DNA of 64,000 nucleotides from Cystobacter fuscus DSM 2262 (GCF_000335475.2 NZ_ANAH02000001.1:62001-126000); one strand, 5' to 3'. Positions 16,538-27,030 are shown, numbered from the stretch's first letter. Notes: generated by a model not told the origin, from the sequence alone. Made by a program: numbers and translations.

Positions 16538-17908
16538 TCACGGCGCGCGCAGCTCGTCGATCTGCGCGAAGCGGGCGAACGTCATGTCCGCGCCCGCCGT
16601 GCACTTGATCTCCCCGGGGCCGGGATTCGAGCCACCGCCGCTGATGTCCTGCGCGCGGTACGCCACCCGGGGCAGGCCCTCCTTGCCCAGCGCGATCGAC
16701 GGACTGTGCAGGAACCAGCCCCCCGCGATGTTGCAGTCGGGATAGGGGATGATCTTGTCCTTCTCCATGTCCGCGGCGAACTCCACCTTGGCCAGGTTCC
16801 ACTTCGACTTCGTCTCGTCGGTGCAGTTGGCGTCACAGTGGGCGATCACGATGTTGTAGCCCGCCGCGTAGGCGATGCGCGGTTGATCCTTGCTGTCGAG
16901 CGCGAGCTCGAGCCCCGCCTTGAGCTCCGCGCCTCCTTTGTCGGACGGCAAGAGGATCTGCGCGAACCAGCCCTCCGCGGAGGTGCAGTTCGTGTCGCAC
17001 TCCAGGTAGAGCAGGTTGCGGCCGCTGCCGTCATCGCCCATCAGCGCCAGGCGCGGCTTGCCCTGGCTCGAGAGCCGCAGCGACATGGCCGGGTACATGC
17101 GGACCGCCTCGGAGAAGCCGTAGAACGTCTTGTAGAGGGCCGTGCCCTTCCAGTTGGCGGCCGACGCGCAATCCGTGTCGCACTCGTAGTAATAGCTCAG
17201 GTGATTGCCGCCATCGACGAGCTCCGCCTTGACCAGGCGCGGCTGGCCCGAGGGGGTGAAGCGCAGCGAGTTCATCTGCCAGTTGCGCGCGGAGATCTGC
17301 CCCTGGGTCCAGCTCGCCGGGTTCTGGCAGTTGTTGTCACACTGCACATAGAAGGTCGCGGGAGTCGGCGCCCCGATGCCGATGCTGCGGTAGCTGTGCA
17401 TGATGAAGCGCGGCTTGCCCTGGGGCGTGACGGCGAAGGCGTCTCCGGAGACCTCGCGCTCGCCGCCGTGCTCGATGATGGGCGTCACCGTCCACGAGGC
17501 GCGCTGGGTGCAGTCGCCCGAGCACGTGGCGTAGTAGACGCGCTCGTGGGTGCTGAGCAGCACTTGCGGCTTGCCGTCCGGACCGACCGCCACCCGGGCG
17601 TTGTCCACCGTGCCCTGCGTCTCCAGGTGCACCACCTTGGCCTGCTCGACCGAGCTGCAATTGGACGGGCAGAACGCGTAGTAGGCATCGCCCCGGGAGT
17701 AGGCCGGGTAGACGATGTGGAAGTTGCCCTGCGCATCCGCCTGGATGTGCGGATCCCCCGTGTTGCGAGGCTCGCCCGTGGGCAGGAAGAACTGGCTCGT
17801 CTTGCTGACGGGGCCGTTGGGATTGTCCTTCCCTCCACACGCGGAACAGGCCACGAAAACCACGGCACAGACGGCGGCGAACAGGGCGGTCTCGATGCGA
17901 CGCATCAT
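16538..17908 (-). CDS. Lipoprotein with six C-x3-C repeats (propeller-like)
   Basis: Start at ATG 17908, with AAGGAG 5 bases upstream, gives 456 residues. The signal peptide ends at FVAC or CSAC (Cys 21 or 24), so the protein is probably an envelope lipoprotein. The body consists of six units of about 49-61 residues, each ending in a strand plus C-x3-C: C80/C84, C129/C133, C190/C194, C243/C247, C304/C308, C358/C362. Four of them are followed by a W about 5-6 residues later. Each unit also has a G-K/Q-P-R/Q turn (DGKPQVLL, QGKPRFIM, SGQPRLVK, QGKPRLAL, KDQPRIAY). This is the pattern of BNR/sialidase-like beta-propellers. The disulfide hairpins are predicted, not shown. No catalytic residues are identifiable; a binding or scaffold role is likely. 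Confidence 0.75.
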   Translation of the reverse strand: MMRRIETALFAAVCAVVFVACSACGGKDNPNGPVSKTSQFFLPTGEPRNTGDPHIQADAQGNFHIVYPAYSRGDAYYAFCPSNCSSVEQAKVVHLETQGTVDNARVAVGPDGKPQVLLSTHERVYYATCSGDCTQRASWTVTPIIEHGGEREVSGDAFAVTPQGKPRFIMHSYRSIGIGAPTPATFYVQCDNNCQNPASWTQGQISARNWQMNSLRFTPSGQPRLVKAELVDGGNHLSYYYECDTDCASAANWKGTALYKTFYGFSEAVRMYPAMSLRLSSQGKPRLALMGDDGSGRNLLYLECDTNCTSAEGWFAQILLPSDKGGAELKAGLELALDSKDQPRIAYAAGYNIVIAHCDANCTDETKSKWNLAKVEFAADMEKDKIIPYPDCNIAGGWFLHSPSIALGKEGLPRVAYRAQDISGGGSNPGPGEIKCTAGADMTFARFAQIDELRAP

Positions 17909-18081
17909 GCGGCTCCTTGTCTCCAGTACCTCACCGCGGCGCGGCCCGCGGTTGGGGACAGAGACCTTCCGGCGGAAGGCCCACCGTTGTCCACAGAGAA
18001 CCACCACGCCCCCTCCAGGAGTGTCGGACCGAGGCGCCCCTCGCCACCCAGGCCAGGGTCCCGCCAGACGGCGTCGGAGCC

Positions 18082-18124
18082 GAAAAGCGAAGGGGCCGCC
18101 CCCCGGTGAAGGGAGACGGCCCCT
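18082..18124 (-). terminator. recA terminator
   Basis: On the minus strand AGGGGCCG and CGGCCCCT form an 8-bp perfect stem followed by TTCGCTTTTC. It lies 35 bp beyond the recA stop and before the next minus-strand gene. Confidence 0.65.
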
Positions 18125-18159
18125 GGGACTTCAGGCACGACAGGCCATGAAGGCGTGGA

Positions 18160-19254
18160 CTACTTCACGGCCTTCACGCGCTGGCGCTTCTCGGTGTGGC
18201 CCTCGGCCGCGGGCTCGCCATCCGTCGGAGGCGGCACCGCCGCCACGGCCGGCTTGCCGATGCCGTACTTCTCGTACACCTGCCGCTCCACTTCCTTCAT
18301 GACCTCGGGATGGTCACGCAGGTAGTCCTTGGCGTTCTCGCGGCCCTGGCCGATGCGCTCTCCCTTGAAGGAGAACCAGCTGCCGCTCTTCTCGATGATG
18401 TTGTCCGTCGACGCCAGGTCGATGAGGTCGCCCTCCCTCGAGATGCCCGTGCCGTACATGATGTCGAACTCGACCTCCTTGAAGGGAGGCGCCACCTTGT
18501 TCTTCACCACCTTCACGCGGGTGCGGCTGCCCACCACGTTCTCGCCATTCTTGATGGCGCCCACGCGGCGGATGTCCAGGCGCTGCGACGCGTAGAACTT
18601 CAGCGCGTTGCCGCCCGTCGTCGTCTCGGGGTTGCCGAACATCACGCCGATCTTCATGCGGATCTGATTGATGAAGATGACGCACGTCTGGCTCTTGCTG
18701 ATGGTACCGGTGAGCTTGCGCAGCGCCTGGCTCATGAGGCGCGCCTGCACGCCCATGTGCGCATCGCCCATCTCGCCCTCGAGTTCCGCCTTCGGCACGA
18801 GCGCGGCCACCGAGTCCACCACCAGCACGTCGATGGCTCCCGAGCGCACCAGCATCTCGGCGATTTCCAGCGCCTGCTCGCCGGTGTCCGGCTGGCTCAA
18901 CAGCAGGTCATCGGTGCGCACGCCCAGCTTGCGCGCGTAGCCGATGTCCATGGCGTGCTCGGCGTCGATGTAGCCCGCCACGCCGCCGCGCTTCTGCGCC
19001 TCGGCCACGATGTGGAGGCACAACGTCGTCTTACCCGAGGATTCCGGCCCGTAGATTTCCACGATACGGCCCTTGGGCACGCCACCGACGCCCAAGGCGA
19101 TGTCGAGCGAGACGCTTCCCGTCGAAATGGCCTGAACATCCCTCACCAGCGGCTCCTCGTTACCGAGCCGCATGATGGACCCCTTACCGAACTGGCGCTC
19201 CACCGCGGACATCGCCAACTCGATCGCCTTCTCCTTCTCCGGATTCACGGCCAT
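18160..19254 (-). CDS. recA: RecA recombinase
   Basis: Start at ATG 19254 ([10 protein letters not shown]), with AAGGAG 9 bases upstream, gives 364 residues. All RecA landmarks are present: Walker [10 protein letters not shown] at 69-77, the DAEHAMD segment, Walker [16 protein letters not shown], the L2 loop region [20 protein letters not shown], and a charged C-terminal tail ([11 protein letters not shown]). RecA catalyses strand exchange and triggers LexA self-cleavage. Myxococcus xanthus has two recA genes, one of them damage-inducible; the LexA box overlapping this promoter suggests this is the inducible type. It is transcribed alone and ends at a terminator. Confidence 0.97.
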   Translation of the reverse strand: MAVNPEKEKAIELAMSAVERQFGKGSIMRLGNEEPLVRDVQAISTGSVSLDIALGVGGVPKGRIVEIYGPESSGKTTLCLHIVAEAQKRGGVAGYIDAEHAMDIGYARKLGVRTDDLLLSQPDTGEQALEIAEMLVRSGAIDVLVVDSVAALVPKAELEGEMGDAHMGVQARLMSQALRKLTGTISKSQTCVIFINQIRMKIGVMFGNPETTTGGNALKFYASQRLDIRRVGAIKNGENVVGSRTRVKVVKNKVAPPFKEVEFDIMYGTGISREGDLIDLASTDNIIEKSGSWFSFKGERIGQGRENAKDYLRDHPEVMKEVERQVYEKYGIGKPAVAAVPPPTDGEPAAEGHTEKRQRVKAVK

Positions 19255-19296
19255 TTCGTCTTGCTCCTTGCGTATGCGGCGAGCCACCCCGGCTCA

Positions 19297-19338
19297 CCTG
19301 AACTCACGTTTAGTACGCGATGGGAAAACCCTAGTCCA
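19297..19338 (-). promoter_or_regulatory. recA promoter with overlapping LexA box
   Basis: On the minus strand TGGACT (19338-19333) and TACTAA (19315-19310) are separated by 17 bp, a fair sigma-70-type promoter. Starting inside the -10 is CTAAACGTGAGTTCAGG (19313-19297), which matches the reported myxobacterial LexA consensus CTRHAMRYBYGTTCAGS at 16 of 17 positions. The consensus is recalled from the literature. Confidence 0.75.
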
Positions 19339-19362
19339 TCCGTCTGACATGACCCAGAACGT

Positions 19363-20130
19363 TCAGCGTCGTGTCCGCACGAGCAGCAGGCAGGCCACCA
19401 GCCCGCCCAGGCCACTCGCCGCTCCGTGATAACCGGCGGGCCCCCCCAAAAACACCTCGACGAGGGAGAGCAGGAGCAGCACGAACAGGCCCGCCCGCCT
19501 GGAGGGAGAACGTTCAGGGGCCAACAGGGCCATCATCAGCCCCATCAGCGCCAGGCCCATGAGCACCACCAGGAACGGCCCCAGCCCCCCCACCTCGGAA
19601 GCCACCTCCGGGGGCAGGGCCCACCACTGCCCGACGAAGCCCACCCCCAACGCCCCCGCCGGCACCACGCCCGAGGGCAGCGCCGGGCCGCGCCGCCGCC
19701 GGGTCCACGCCCGGAGATGCTCCAGGTCCTCGGGACTCACCTCCAGGGCATAGGGAAAGCCGAGCCGCGTCAGGGACTCGACGGCCGCGCTCCGGCACGT
19801 CCGGCCCCCCCGCTCCACCAGCCCCTCCAACTGGCCGCTCTCCAAGAGGTGCAGGAGCAGATCCGCCACCTCGCGCGAGCCGCCTCCCTCCCCCAGCGCC
19901 TCCAGTTGGGCGCCCAACTGACCGGCCAGTACCTCCCGCTCGTCCCCCGTGGCGTTCCGGGCCGCCTCCACCAGGCGTGGCACCTCGCGCCGCGTCGCCT
20001 CCGGAAGGGACGCCTGGGGGGAATCGGGGAGCGGCTCCCAGGAGGCCAGCGACGGCACCTCCGGCTCCCGCCCGGCGTCACGGACGCGCGGGCCCGGAGA
20101 GAGGGGGTGGGGAGGGCGGAGCGTGCTCAT
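19363..20130 (-). CDS. Hypothetical membrane protein
   Basis: A 255-residue protein of no family I recognise. The N-terminal 145 residues are soluble and charged, rich in Leu, Glu and Arg with helical periodicity (ADLLLHLLESGQLEGLVERG). They are followed by SLTRLGFPYALEVSPEDLEH and then three to four hydrophobic segments: about 155-175, 182-205, 212-228 and 232-250. The short C-terminus ends in basic residues (VRTRR). It therefore looks like a cytoplasmic helical domain anchored by a C-terminal membrane bundle. Its stop lies near the recA promoter, but the two genes have separate signals. Its start faces the nrd leader region divergently. Confidence 0.65.
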   Translation of the reverse strand: MSTLRPPHPLSPGPRVRDAGREPEVPSLASWEPLPDSPQASLPEATRREVPRLVEAARNATGDEREVLAGQLGAQLEALGEGGGSREVADLLLHLLESGQLEGLVERGGRTCRSAAVESLTRLGFPYALEVSPEDLEHLRAWTRRRRGPALPSGVVPAGALGVGFVGQWWALPPEVASEVGGLGPFLVVLMGLALMGLMMALLAPERSPSRRAGLFVLLLLSLVEVFLGGPAGYHGAASGLGGLVACLLLVRTRR

Positions 20131-20272
20131 GGCTCATGAAGGTAATGATCGCCTCTTATCGAAGCCGACGCGTTCCGCCCAGAGCAGCGCCCCCGTCGGG
20201 CACCCGACAACCCCCCCCGGCGCGCGCCGCTTTTTTGGACAGGTGGGGCACCTTCCGCGAATGTAGCGCTCG
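20131..20272 (+). promoter_or_regulatory. nrd upstream region
   Basis: Contains a GTCGG/CCGAC hairpin, then the self-complementary CGGCGCGCGCCG (20218-20229) followed by C and six T, and a -35-like TGGACA at 20236-20241. A clear -10 is not visible. The GC palindrome plus T-run resembles a terminator, but there is no plus-strand gene upstream for it to serve. Confidence 0.35.
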
Positions 20273-20451
20273 TCGCTGGTGCCCGGACGCACGTCGCCCG
20301 GGCTCAAAAGGGAATCCGGTGCGAATCCGGAGCTGCCCCGCAGCGGTCAGCGAGAACGAAGCCGTCCACACCACTGGCTCCTCGGAGTTGGGAAGGGGAC
20401 GGTGTAGGCGGCATCACCCCAACGCTCGCGAGCCCGAAGACCTGCCAACGA
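20273..20451 (+). promoter_or_regulatory. Cobalamin (B12) riboswitch
   Basis: The leader carries the AdoCbl aptamer core: GGGAATCCGGTGCGAATCC, then the B12 box AGCTGCCCCGCAGCGG near 20331-20346, the ACCACTGG segment near 20370, and the closing GCCCGAAGACCTGCCAACGA end. TCGCTGG (20273-20279) pairs with CCAACGA (20445-20451) with one mismatch to close P1. It lies 160 bases before nrdA. By analogy with Streptomyces, where a B12 riboswitch represses class Ia reductase when cobalamin allows the class II enzyme, this is likely an OFF switch. Confidence 0.92.
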
Positions 20452-20520
20452 CCCGCGTCCGGGAGAGACATCCCGGGGCGGCGCAGACCTGGAGTTCCTC
20501 GGGGGAGGGACGCGGTCCAA

Positions 20521-20607
20521 CACGCCACGAGCGCCGCTCGTCGCGTGCGGGCTCCCGTTGCTCTCCTCACCCGTCCGGGCTCCAGCCACGGTCGTGTAGG
20601 AGGAGCC
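20521..20607 (+). promoter_or_regulatory. Expression platform of the nrd riboswitch
   Basis: CACGC-c-ACGAGC and GCTCGT-c-GCGTG (20521-20547) form an 11-bp stem with one bulged position. Downstream, GGCTCC (20578-20583) can pair with GGAGCC (20602-20607), which overlaps the AGGAGGAG ribosome binding site of nrdA. The second pairing suggests control of translation start; there is no T-run for a terminator. Which stem answers to ligand is inference. Confidence 0.5.
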
Positions 20608-20612
20608 GCAAC

Positions 20613-23003
20613 ATGTTGGACACCATCCCCGTCTCGCCCCCCAACTCGCAACCGACCGCCACCACCATGCGGGTGCGCAAGCGCAATGGGACACTCGAGG
20701 CCGCGGATCTGAACAAAATCGTCCGCGCCATCAGCCGCTGCTGTGATGGCCTGCGTCAGGTGGACGCCATCCGCGTGGCCACCAAGACGATCGCCGGCCT
20801 CTATGACGGCGCCTCGACCCAGGAGCTGGATCAGCTCTCCATCCAGACGGCGGCCTCGCTCACGCTCGAGGAGCCCGAGTACGCCAGGCTCGCCGCGCGG
20901 CTGCTCGCGACCTACATCGACAAGGAGCTGTCGGGCCAGGAGGTCCACTCCTTCTCGCAGTCCATCGCCGCGGCCCACCGGCTGGGGCTCGTCAACGAGC
21001 GCGTCGCCCAGCTCGTCGCCGCCAACGCGCGCAAGCTCAACGACTCCATCGATCCCACGCGCAACCGCCTCTTCGAGTACTTCGGCCTGCGCACCGTCTA
21101 CGACCGCTACCTGCTCAAGCACCCCACCACGCGCGCGGTGCTGGAGACGCCCCAGCACTTCTTCATGCGCATCGCGGTGGCGCTCGGCGAGACGGTGCCC
21201 GAGGCCCTGGAGCTCTACCGGCGCTTCTCGCTGCTGGAGTACGTGCCCAGCTCCCCCACCCTCTTCAACTCCGGCACCCGGCACGAGCAGCTCTCCTCGT
21301 GCTTCCTGCTCGACTCGCCCGAGGACGAGCTGGGCAGCATCTACCAGCGCTACACCGACGTGGCCATGCTCTCGAAGTTCTCGGGTGGCATCGGGCTCGC
21401 GTACCACCGCATCCGCTCGCGCGGCTCGCTCATCACCAGCACCAACGGACACAGCAACGGCATCGTCCCGTGGCTCAAGACGCTGGACGCGTCCGTGGCG
21501 GCGGTGAACCAGGGCGGCAAGCGCAAGGGCGCGGCGTGCGTGTACCTGGAGACGTGGCACGCGGACCTGGAGGAGTTCCTCGAGCTGCGCGACAACACGG
21601 GCGACGAGGCCCGGCGCACGCACAACCTGAACCTCGCCAACTGGGTGCCCGACCTGTTCATGAAGCGCGTCGAGGCGGATGGCGCCTGGTCGCTCTTCGA
21701 CCCCAAGGTGGTGCCCCACCTCACCGACCTGTACGGCGAGGACTTCGAGCGCGCCTACCTCGAGGCGGAGGCCAAGGGGCTCGCCGCCAAGAGCATCAAG
21801 GCGCGCGAGATGTACGCGCGCATGATGCGCACGCTCGCCCAGACGGGTAACGGCTGGATGACGTTCAAGGACAAGAGCAACCGCGCGTGCAACCAGACGG
21901 CGCGCCCGGGCCGCGTCGTGCACCTGTCCAACCTGTGCACGGAAATCCTCGAGGTGACGAGCAAGGACGAGACGGCCGTCTGCAACCTCGGCTCCATCAA
22001 CCTCGCGCGGCACACCTCCACGGACGCGCAGGGCAAGGTGACGTTCGACTGGGAGAAGCTCGCCCAGACGGTGCGCACGGCGGTGCGGCAGCTCGACCGG
22101 GTCATCGACCTGAACTACTACCCCATCGCCACCGCCGAGAGTTCCAACCAGCGCTGGCGCCCGGTGGGCCTGGGCATCATGGGCCTGCAGGACGTCTTCT
22201 TCCAGATGCGCCTGCCCTTCGACGCCCCCGAGGCGCGCACGCTCTCGCGCAAGGTGTCCGAGGAGATCTACTTCCATGCCCTCTCGGCGTCCGTGGAGCT
22301 GGCGGCCGAGCACGGCGCCCACCCCGCCTTCCCCGAGACGCGCGCCGCCCAGGGCGAGCTCCAGTTCGAGGCCTGGGGCGTGACGCCCGAGGACAGCGCG
22401 CGCTGGGAGGCCCTGCGCACGCGGGTGAAGCAGACGGGCCTGCGCAACTCGCTGCTCATCGCCATCGCGCCCACGGCGACCATCGCCTCCATCGCGGGCT
22501 GCTACGAGTGCATCGAGCCCCAGGTGTCCAACCTCTTCAAGCGCGAGACGCTCTCGGGGGACTTCCTCCAGGTCAACCGCTACCTCGTCGAGGAGCTCAA
22601 GGCCCTGGGCAAGTGGAACGAGGAGATGCGCACGCGCATCAAGCTCGCGGAGGGCTCCATCCAGGGGATTTCGGAGATTCCCGCCGAGGTGCGCGCCATC
22701 TACCGCACCGCGTGGGAGCTGCCCATGCGCTCGCTCATCGACATGGCGGCCGATCGCGGCGCATTCATCGACCAGAGCCAGTCGCTCAACCTGTTCATGG
22801 AGTCGCCCAACATCGGGCAGCTCAGCTCCATGTACATGTACGCCTGGAAGAAGGGGCTGAAGACGACGTACTACCTGCGCTCGCGCCCCGCCACGCGCAT
22901 CGCCAAGGCCACCGTCGAGGCCCCCCGCGAGGAGAAGCCCACCGAGGCGCAGGCCATCGCCTGCTCCCTGGAAAACCCCGAAGCCTGCGAGGCCTGCCAG
23001 TGA
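20613..23003 (+). CDS. nrdA: Class I ribonucleotide reductase, large subunit
   Basis: 796 residues from ATG 20613, with AGGAGGAG 7 bases upstream. Residues 20-105 form the ATP-cone allosteric domain (VRKRNGTLEAADLNKIVRAI). The catalytic core has redox cysteines C230 (SSCFLL) and C457 (AVCNLGS), and the radical site N440-C442-E444 (NLCTEILE). The C-terminal tail ends CEAC (C792, C795), which regenerates the active site. The enzyme makes dNDPs from NDPs with NrdB. It is coupled to nrdB by a GTGA overlap and sits under a B12 riboswitch, so its synthesis should rise when cobalamin is short. Confidence 0.96.
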   Translation: MLDTIPVSPPNSQPTATTMRVRKRNGTLEAADLNKIVRAISRCCDGLRQVDAIRVATKTIAGLYDGASTQELDQLSIQTAASLTLEEPEYARLAARLLATYIDKELSGQEVHSFSQSIAAAHRLGLVNERVAQLVAANARKLNDSIDPTRNRLFEYFGLRTVYDRYLLKHPTTRAVLETPQHFFMRIAVALGETVPEALELYRRFSLLEYVPSSPTLFNSGTRHEQLSSCFLLDSPEDELGSIYQRYTDVAMLSKFSGGIGLAYHRIRSRGSLITSTNGHSNGIVPWLKTLDASVAAVNQGGKRKGAACVYLETWHADLEEFLELRDNTGDEARRTHNLNLANWVPDLFMKRVEADGAWSLFDPKVVPHLTDLYGEDFERAYLEAEAKGLAAKSIKAREMYARMMRTLAQTGNGWMTFKDKSNRACNQTARPGRVVHLSNLCTEILEVTSKDETAVCNLGSINLARHTSTDAQGKVTFDWEKLAQTVRTAVRQLDRVIDLNYYPIATAESSNQRWRPVGLGIMGLQDVFFQMRLPFDAPEARTLSRKVSEEIYFHALSASVELAAEHGAHPAFPETRAAQGELQFEAWGVTPEDSARWEALRTRVKQTGLRNSLLIAIAPTATIASIAGCYECIEPQVSNLFKRETLSGDFLQVNRYLVEELKALGKWNEEMRTRIKLAEGSIQGISEIPAEVRAIYRTAWELPMRSLIDMAADRGAFIDQSQSLNLFMESPNIGQLSSMYMYAWKKGLKTTYYLRSRPATRIAKATVEAPREEKPTEAQAIACSLENPEACEACQ

Positions 23004-24061
23004 CCGCCGCCCAGCCGCTCCACCCCGCCATGCCCTCCAACGCGACTCCCAAGACGGGCGGGCGCCTGCTCGACCCGGGGCTCAACCTCACCCTGCGCCC
23101 CATGCAGTACCCGGCGTTCTTCGAGATGTACCGCAACGCCATCAAGAACACCTGGACGGTGGAGGAGGTGGACTTCTCCACGGACGTGGGTGATTTGCGC
23201 TCGAAGATGTCGGCCGCGGACCGCCACCTCATCCAGCGCCTCGTGGCCTTCTTCGCCACGGGCGACTCCATCGTGTCCAACAACCTCGTGCTCAACCTGT
23301 ACAAGCACGTGAACGCGCCCGAGGCGCGCATGTACCTGTCCCGCCAGCTCTACGAGGAGGCACTGCACGTGCAGTTCTACCTCACGCTGCTCGACACGTA
23401 CGTGCCGGACCCCGCCGAGCGCGCCAAGGCGTTCGCCGCCATCGACAACATCCCGAGCATCCAGGAGAAGGCCGCCTTCTGCTTCAAGTGGATGGACTCG
23501 GTGCACCAGTTGGACAGGCTGGAGACGCGCGAGCAGCGCCGCGCCTTCCTGCTCAACCTCATCTGCTTCGCCGCCTGCATCGAGGGGCTCTTCTTCTTCG
23601 CGGCCTTCGCCTACGTGTACTTCCTGCGCTCGCGCGGGCTCCTGCATGGCCTCGCGGGGGGCACCAACTGGGTGTTCCGCGACGAGAGCGCCCACATGGC
23701 GTTCGCCTTCGAGGTGGTCAAGTGCGTGCGCCGCGAGGAGCCCGGCCTCTTCGACGCGCAGATGGAGCGCGACGTGGTGACCATGATGGAGGAGGCGGTG
23801 GCGTGCGAGCTGCGCTTCGCCGAGGACCTCCTGGGCGGCGGCGTGGCGGGGCTGTCGGTGAACGAGATGCGCCAGTACCTCGAGTACGTGGCGGATCAGC
23901 GCCTGGGGATGCTGGAGCTGCCCAAGCGCTACGGGGCGAAGAACCCGTTCGGCTTCATGGACCTGCAGGACGTGCAGGAGCTGGCCAACTTCTTCGAGCG
24001 CCGCGTCTCCGCCTACCAGGTGGGCGTCGTCGGGGAAGTCACCTTCGACGCCGCGTTCTAG
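23000..24061 (+). CDS. nrdB: Class I ribonucleotide reductase, small subunit
   Basis: I prefer GTG 23000, which overlaps the nrdA stop as GTGA and has GAGG 9 bases upstream (353 residues); ATG 23030 is an alternative ten codons in. Diiron ligands of the R2 fold are visible: GDSIVSNN (Asp), E120 and H123 in YEEALHVQFY, the Glu of CIEGLFFFAAF, and E/H of RDESAHMAF. The radical Tyr is Y127, four residues after the His, as in E. coli Y122. The protein ends GEVTFDAAF, a tail that would dock on NrdA. All radical-generating residues seem present, so it should be an active tyrosyl-radical subunit. Confidence 0.95.
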   Translation: MTAAQPLHPAMPSNATPKTGGRLLDPGLNLTLRPMQYPAFFEMYRNAIKNTWTVEEVDFSTDVGDLRSKMSAADRHLIQRLVAFFATGDSIVSNNLVLNLYKHVNAPEARMYLSRQLYEEALHVQFYLTLLDTYVPDPAERAKAFAAIDNIPSIQEKAAFCFKWMDSVHQLDRLETREQRRAFLLNLICFAACIEGLFFFAAFAYVYFLRSRGLLHGLAGGTNWVFRDESAHMAFAFEVVKCVRREEPGLFDAQMERDVVTMMEEAVACELRFAEDLLGGGVAGLSVNEMRQYLEYVADQRLGMLELPKRYGAKNPFGFMDLQDVQELANFFERRVSAYQVGVVGEVTFDAAF

Positions 24062-24080
24062 GCGCCTGGACGTGGATGTC

Positions 24081-24109
24081 GTCCACCCCCTGAGAGCGCC
24101 GGGGTGGAC
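24081..24109. terminator. Hairpin between convergent nrdB and nuclease genes
   Basis: GTCCACCCC and GGGGTGGAC form a perfect 9-bp stem with an 11-base loop, 19 bp after the nrdB stop and 3 bp before the nuclease stop. It has no T-tract but is symmetrical and could serve both transcripts. Confidence 0.55.
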
Positions 24110-24112
24110 GCA

Positions 24113-24886
24113 TCAGTTGCAGCCCTGGCTCGACAGCCAATTCACGCCACGGGTCCGCTCGTTCGTGCCGTTCGAGCCACCGTAGTCCACGTTCGAGAAG
24201 GACATGGACACGTAGCTCCCCGTGGACTGGTTGGTGATCTCCATCGTCATGGTGTTGGGGATGAGCGTGGTGGAGTTCGGGTAGTTCGCCCCGATGGAGT
24301 AGCGCAGCCGGCCGCTCGGCAGGCTCCCACATTTGGCCATCTTGTTCTCGAGCTGCACCCAGTTGCCCCGGTTGAAGTTGGCATCCTGGGGCACGATGTT
24401 CGCCCGACCTCCCCAGCCCCCGAGCTGTGAACCGATGAGGTGTCCCCCGTCGTAGTCGTTGCTGGGGTTTTCCGCGTCGCCCCACTGACCCACGCTCGTC
24501 TGACAGGAGTCGAGGCGCGGCGCGGCGACGATGGGCGGCAGGTACTTGTACGCCCGGTTCGGCCGGCCCGCGCTGTCGATGAAGTAGTACTCGCCGTCGA
24601 AGTTGTGCCAGATGCTCCGGTCGCCCGACGGGAAGAACTTCGGGCAGTCGCTGATCAGCGCCGCGGTGACGTTGCCGTGGGCAACGTAGCCGACACCGTA
24701 GAGCGCCATCACCCCCCGGATCTCCTCCTCCGTGTGGCTCTCGAAGAAGTCCATGAGGCCGCTCGGGCCACCGAAGTCTTGCTCGAGCTGGCTGGCGACG
24801 CCTTCGCCGCCCAGGTCCGTGACTCCGCAACCGCCGAGCAACAGGCCCAACACCGCCACGACCGAAAGCCCGTTCAGGGTGCGCAT
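24113..24886 (-). CDS. Lipoprotein DNA/RNA non-specific endonuclease
   Basis: Start at ATG 24886 gives 257 residues; longer frames read into the leader. The signal peptide ends in lipobox LLGGC (Cys 20). After a spacer region, residues 135-205 hold the core of Endonuclease_NS_2-type beta-beta-alpha metal nucleases: DYDGGHLIGSQLGG (general-base His), then NIVPQDANFNRGNWVQLENK (metal-binding Asn). It should cleave nucleic acids outside the cytoplasm, for nutrient scavenging from lysed prey, defence or extracellular DNA turnover. I see no immunity gene beside it, consistent with an exported enzyme that never acts in its own cytoplasm. Confidence 0.85.
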   Translation of the reverse strand: MRTLNGLSVVAVLGLLLGGCGVTDLGGEGVASQLEQDFGGPSGLMDFFESHTEEEIRGVMALYGVGYVAHGNVTAALISDCPKFFPSGDRSIWHNFDGEYYFIDSAGRPNRAYKYLPPIVAAPRLDSCQTSVGQWGDAENPSNDYDGGHLIGSQLGGWGGRANIVPQDANFNRGNWVQLENKMAKCGSLPSGRLRYSIGANYPNSTTLIPNTMTMEITNQSTGSYVSMSFSNVDYGGSNGTNERTRGVNWLSSQGCN

Positions 24887-24996
24887 TCTTCTTGGCCCTT
24901 CCTCATGGGATTCGTTGACTTCGAAACCCCAATTACCAAGAAATTGAGAAAAAGACGAGACGCGGATTGTCAAGATTCCGCCACAATGCCGGACAT

Positions 24997-25036
24997 GAAA
25001 ACGCCCGGGGCCTCGTGAAGGAGGCACCCGGGCGTC
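24997..25036 (-). terminator. glmS rho-independent terminator
   Basis: On the minus strand ACGCCCGGGTGCC and GGCCCCGGGCGT form a GC-rich stem of 12 or more pairs followed by TTTTC, 50 bp after the glmS stop. Confidence 0.85.
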
Positions 25037-25085
25037 GTTCGCCATCCCCCGTGAGAGGGGGGGCGGCGGCCGGAGCGGCGGCGGA

Positions 25086-26921
<1,836 letters not shown>

Positions 26922-26988
26922 ATTGTTCTGTCCTCTCTCACGCCCATGGTCCCCGAGCTTCCACCCGGGGAGCAAACCCACCTACATC

Positions 26989-27006
26989 GGGCGACCTCTG
27001 TCGCCC
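26989..27006 (-). other. Hairpin in the glmU-glmS gap
   Basis: GGGCGAC and GTCGCCC form a 7-bp perfect stem with a 4-base loop (CTCT on the plus strand) midway between glmU and glmS. There is no T-tract. It might slow polymerase, protect an mRNA end or serve as a small-RNA target. Confidence 0.35.
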
Positions 27007-27030
27007 TGACGACAAGCAAGACCCACGCCA

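Noticed and set aside
19352-19364. Second LexA site at AGAACGTTCAGCG upstream of recA
   Set aside because: Only the CGTTCAGC half fits; the other half mismatches at most positions.
20218-20236. GC palindrome followed by six T as a strong terminator
   Set aside because: The stem without loop constraint is only about 4 bp and no plus-strand gene precedes it; kept only as a note on the leader.
26922-27030. glmS ribozyme
   Set aside because: The glmU-glmS gap is only 109 bp and lacks the ribozyme core; such ribozymes are mainly from Firmicutes.
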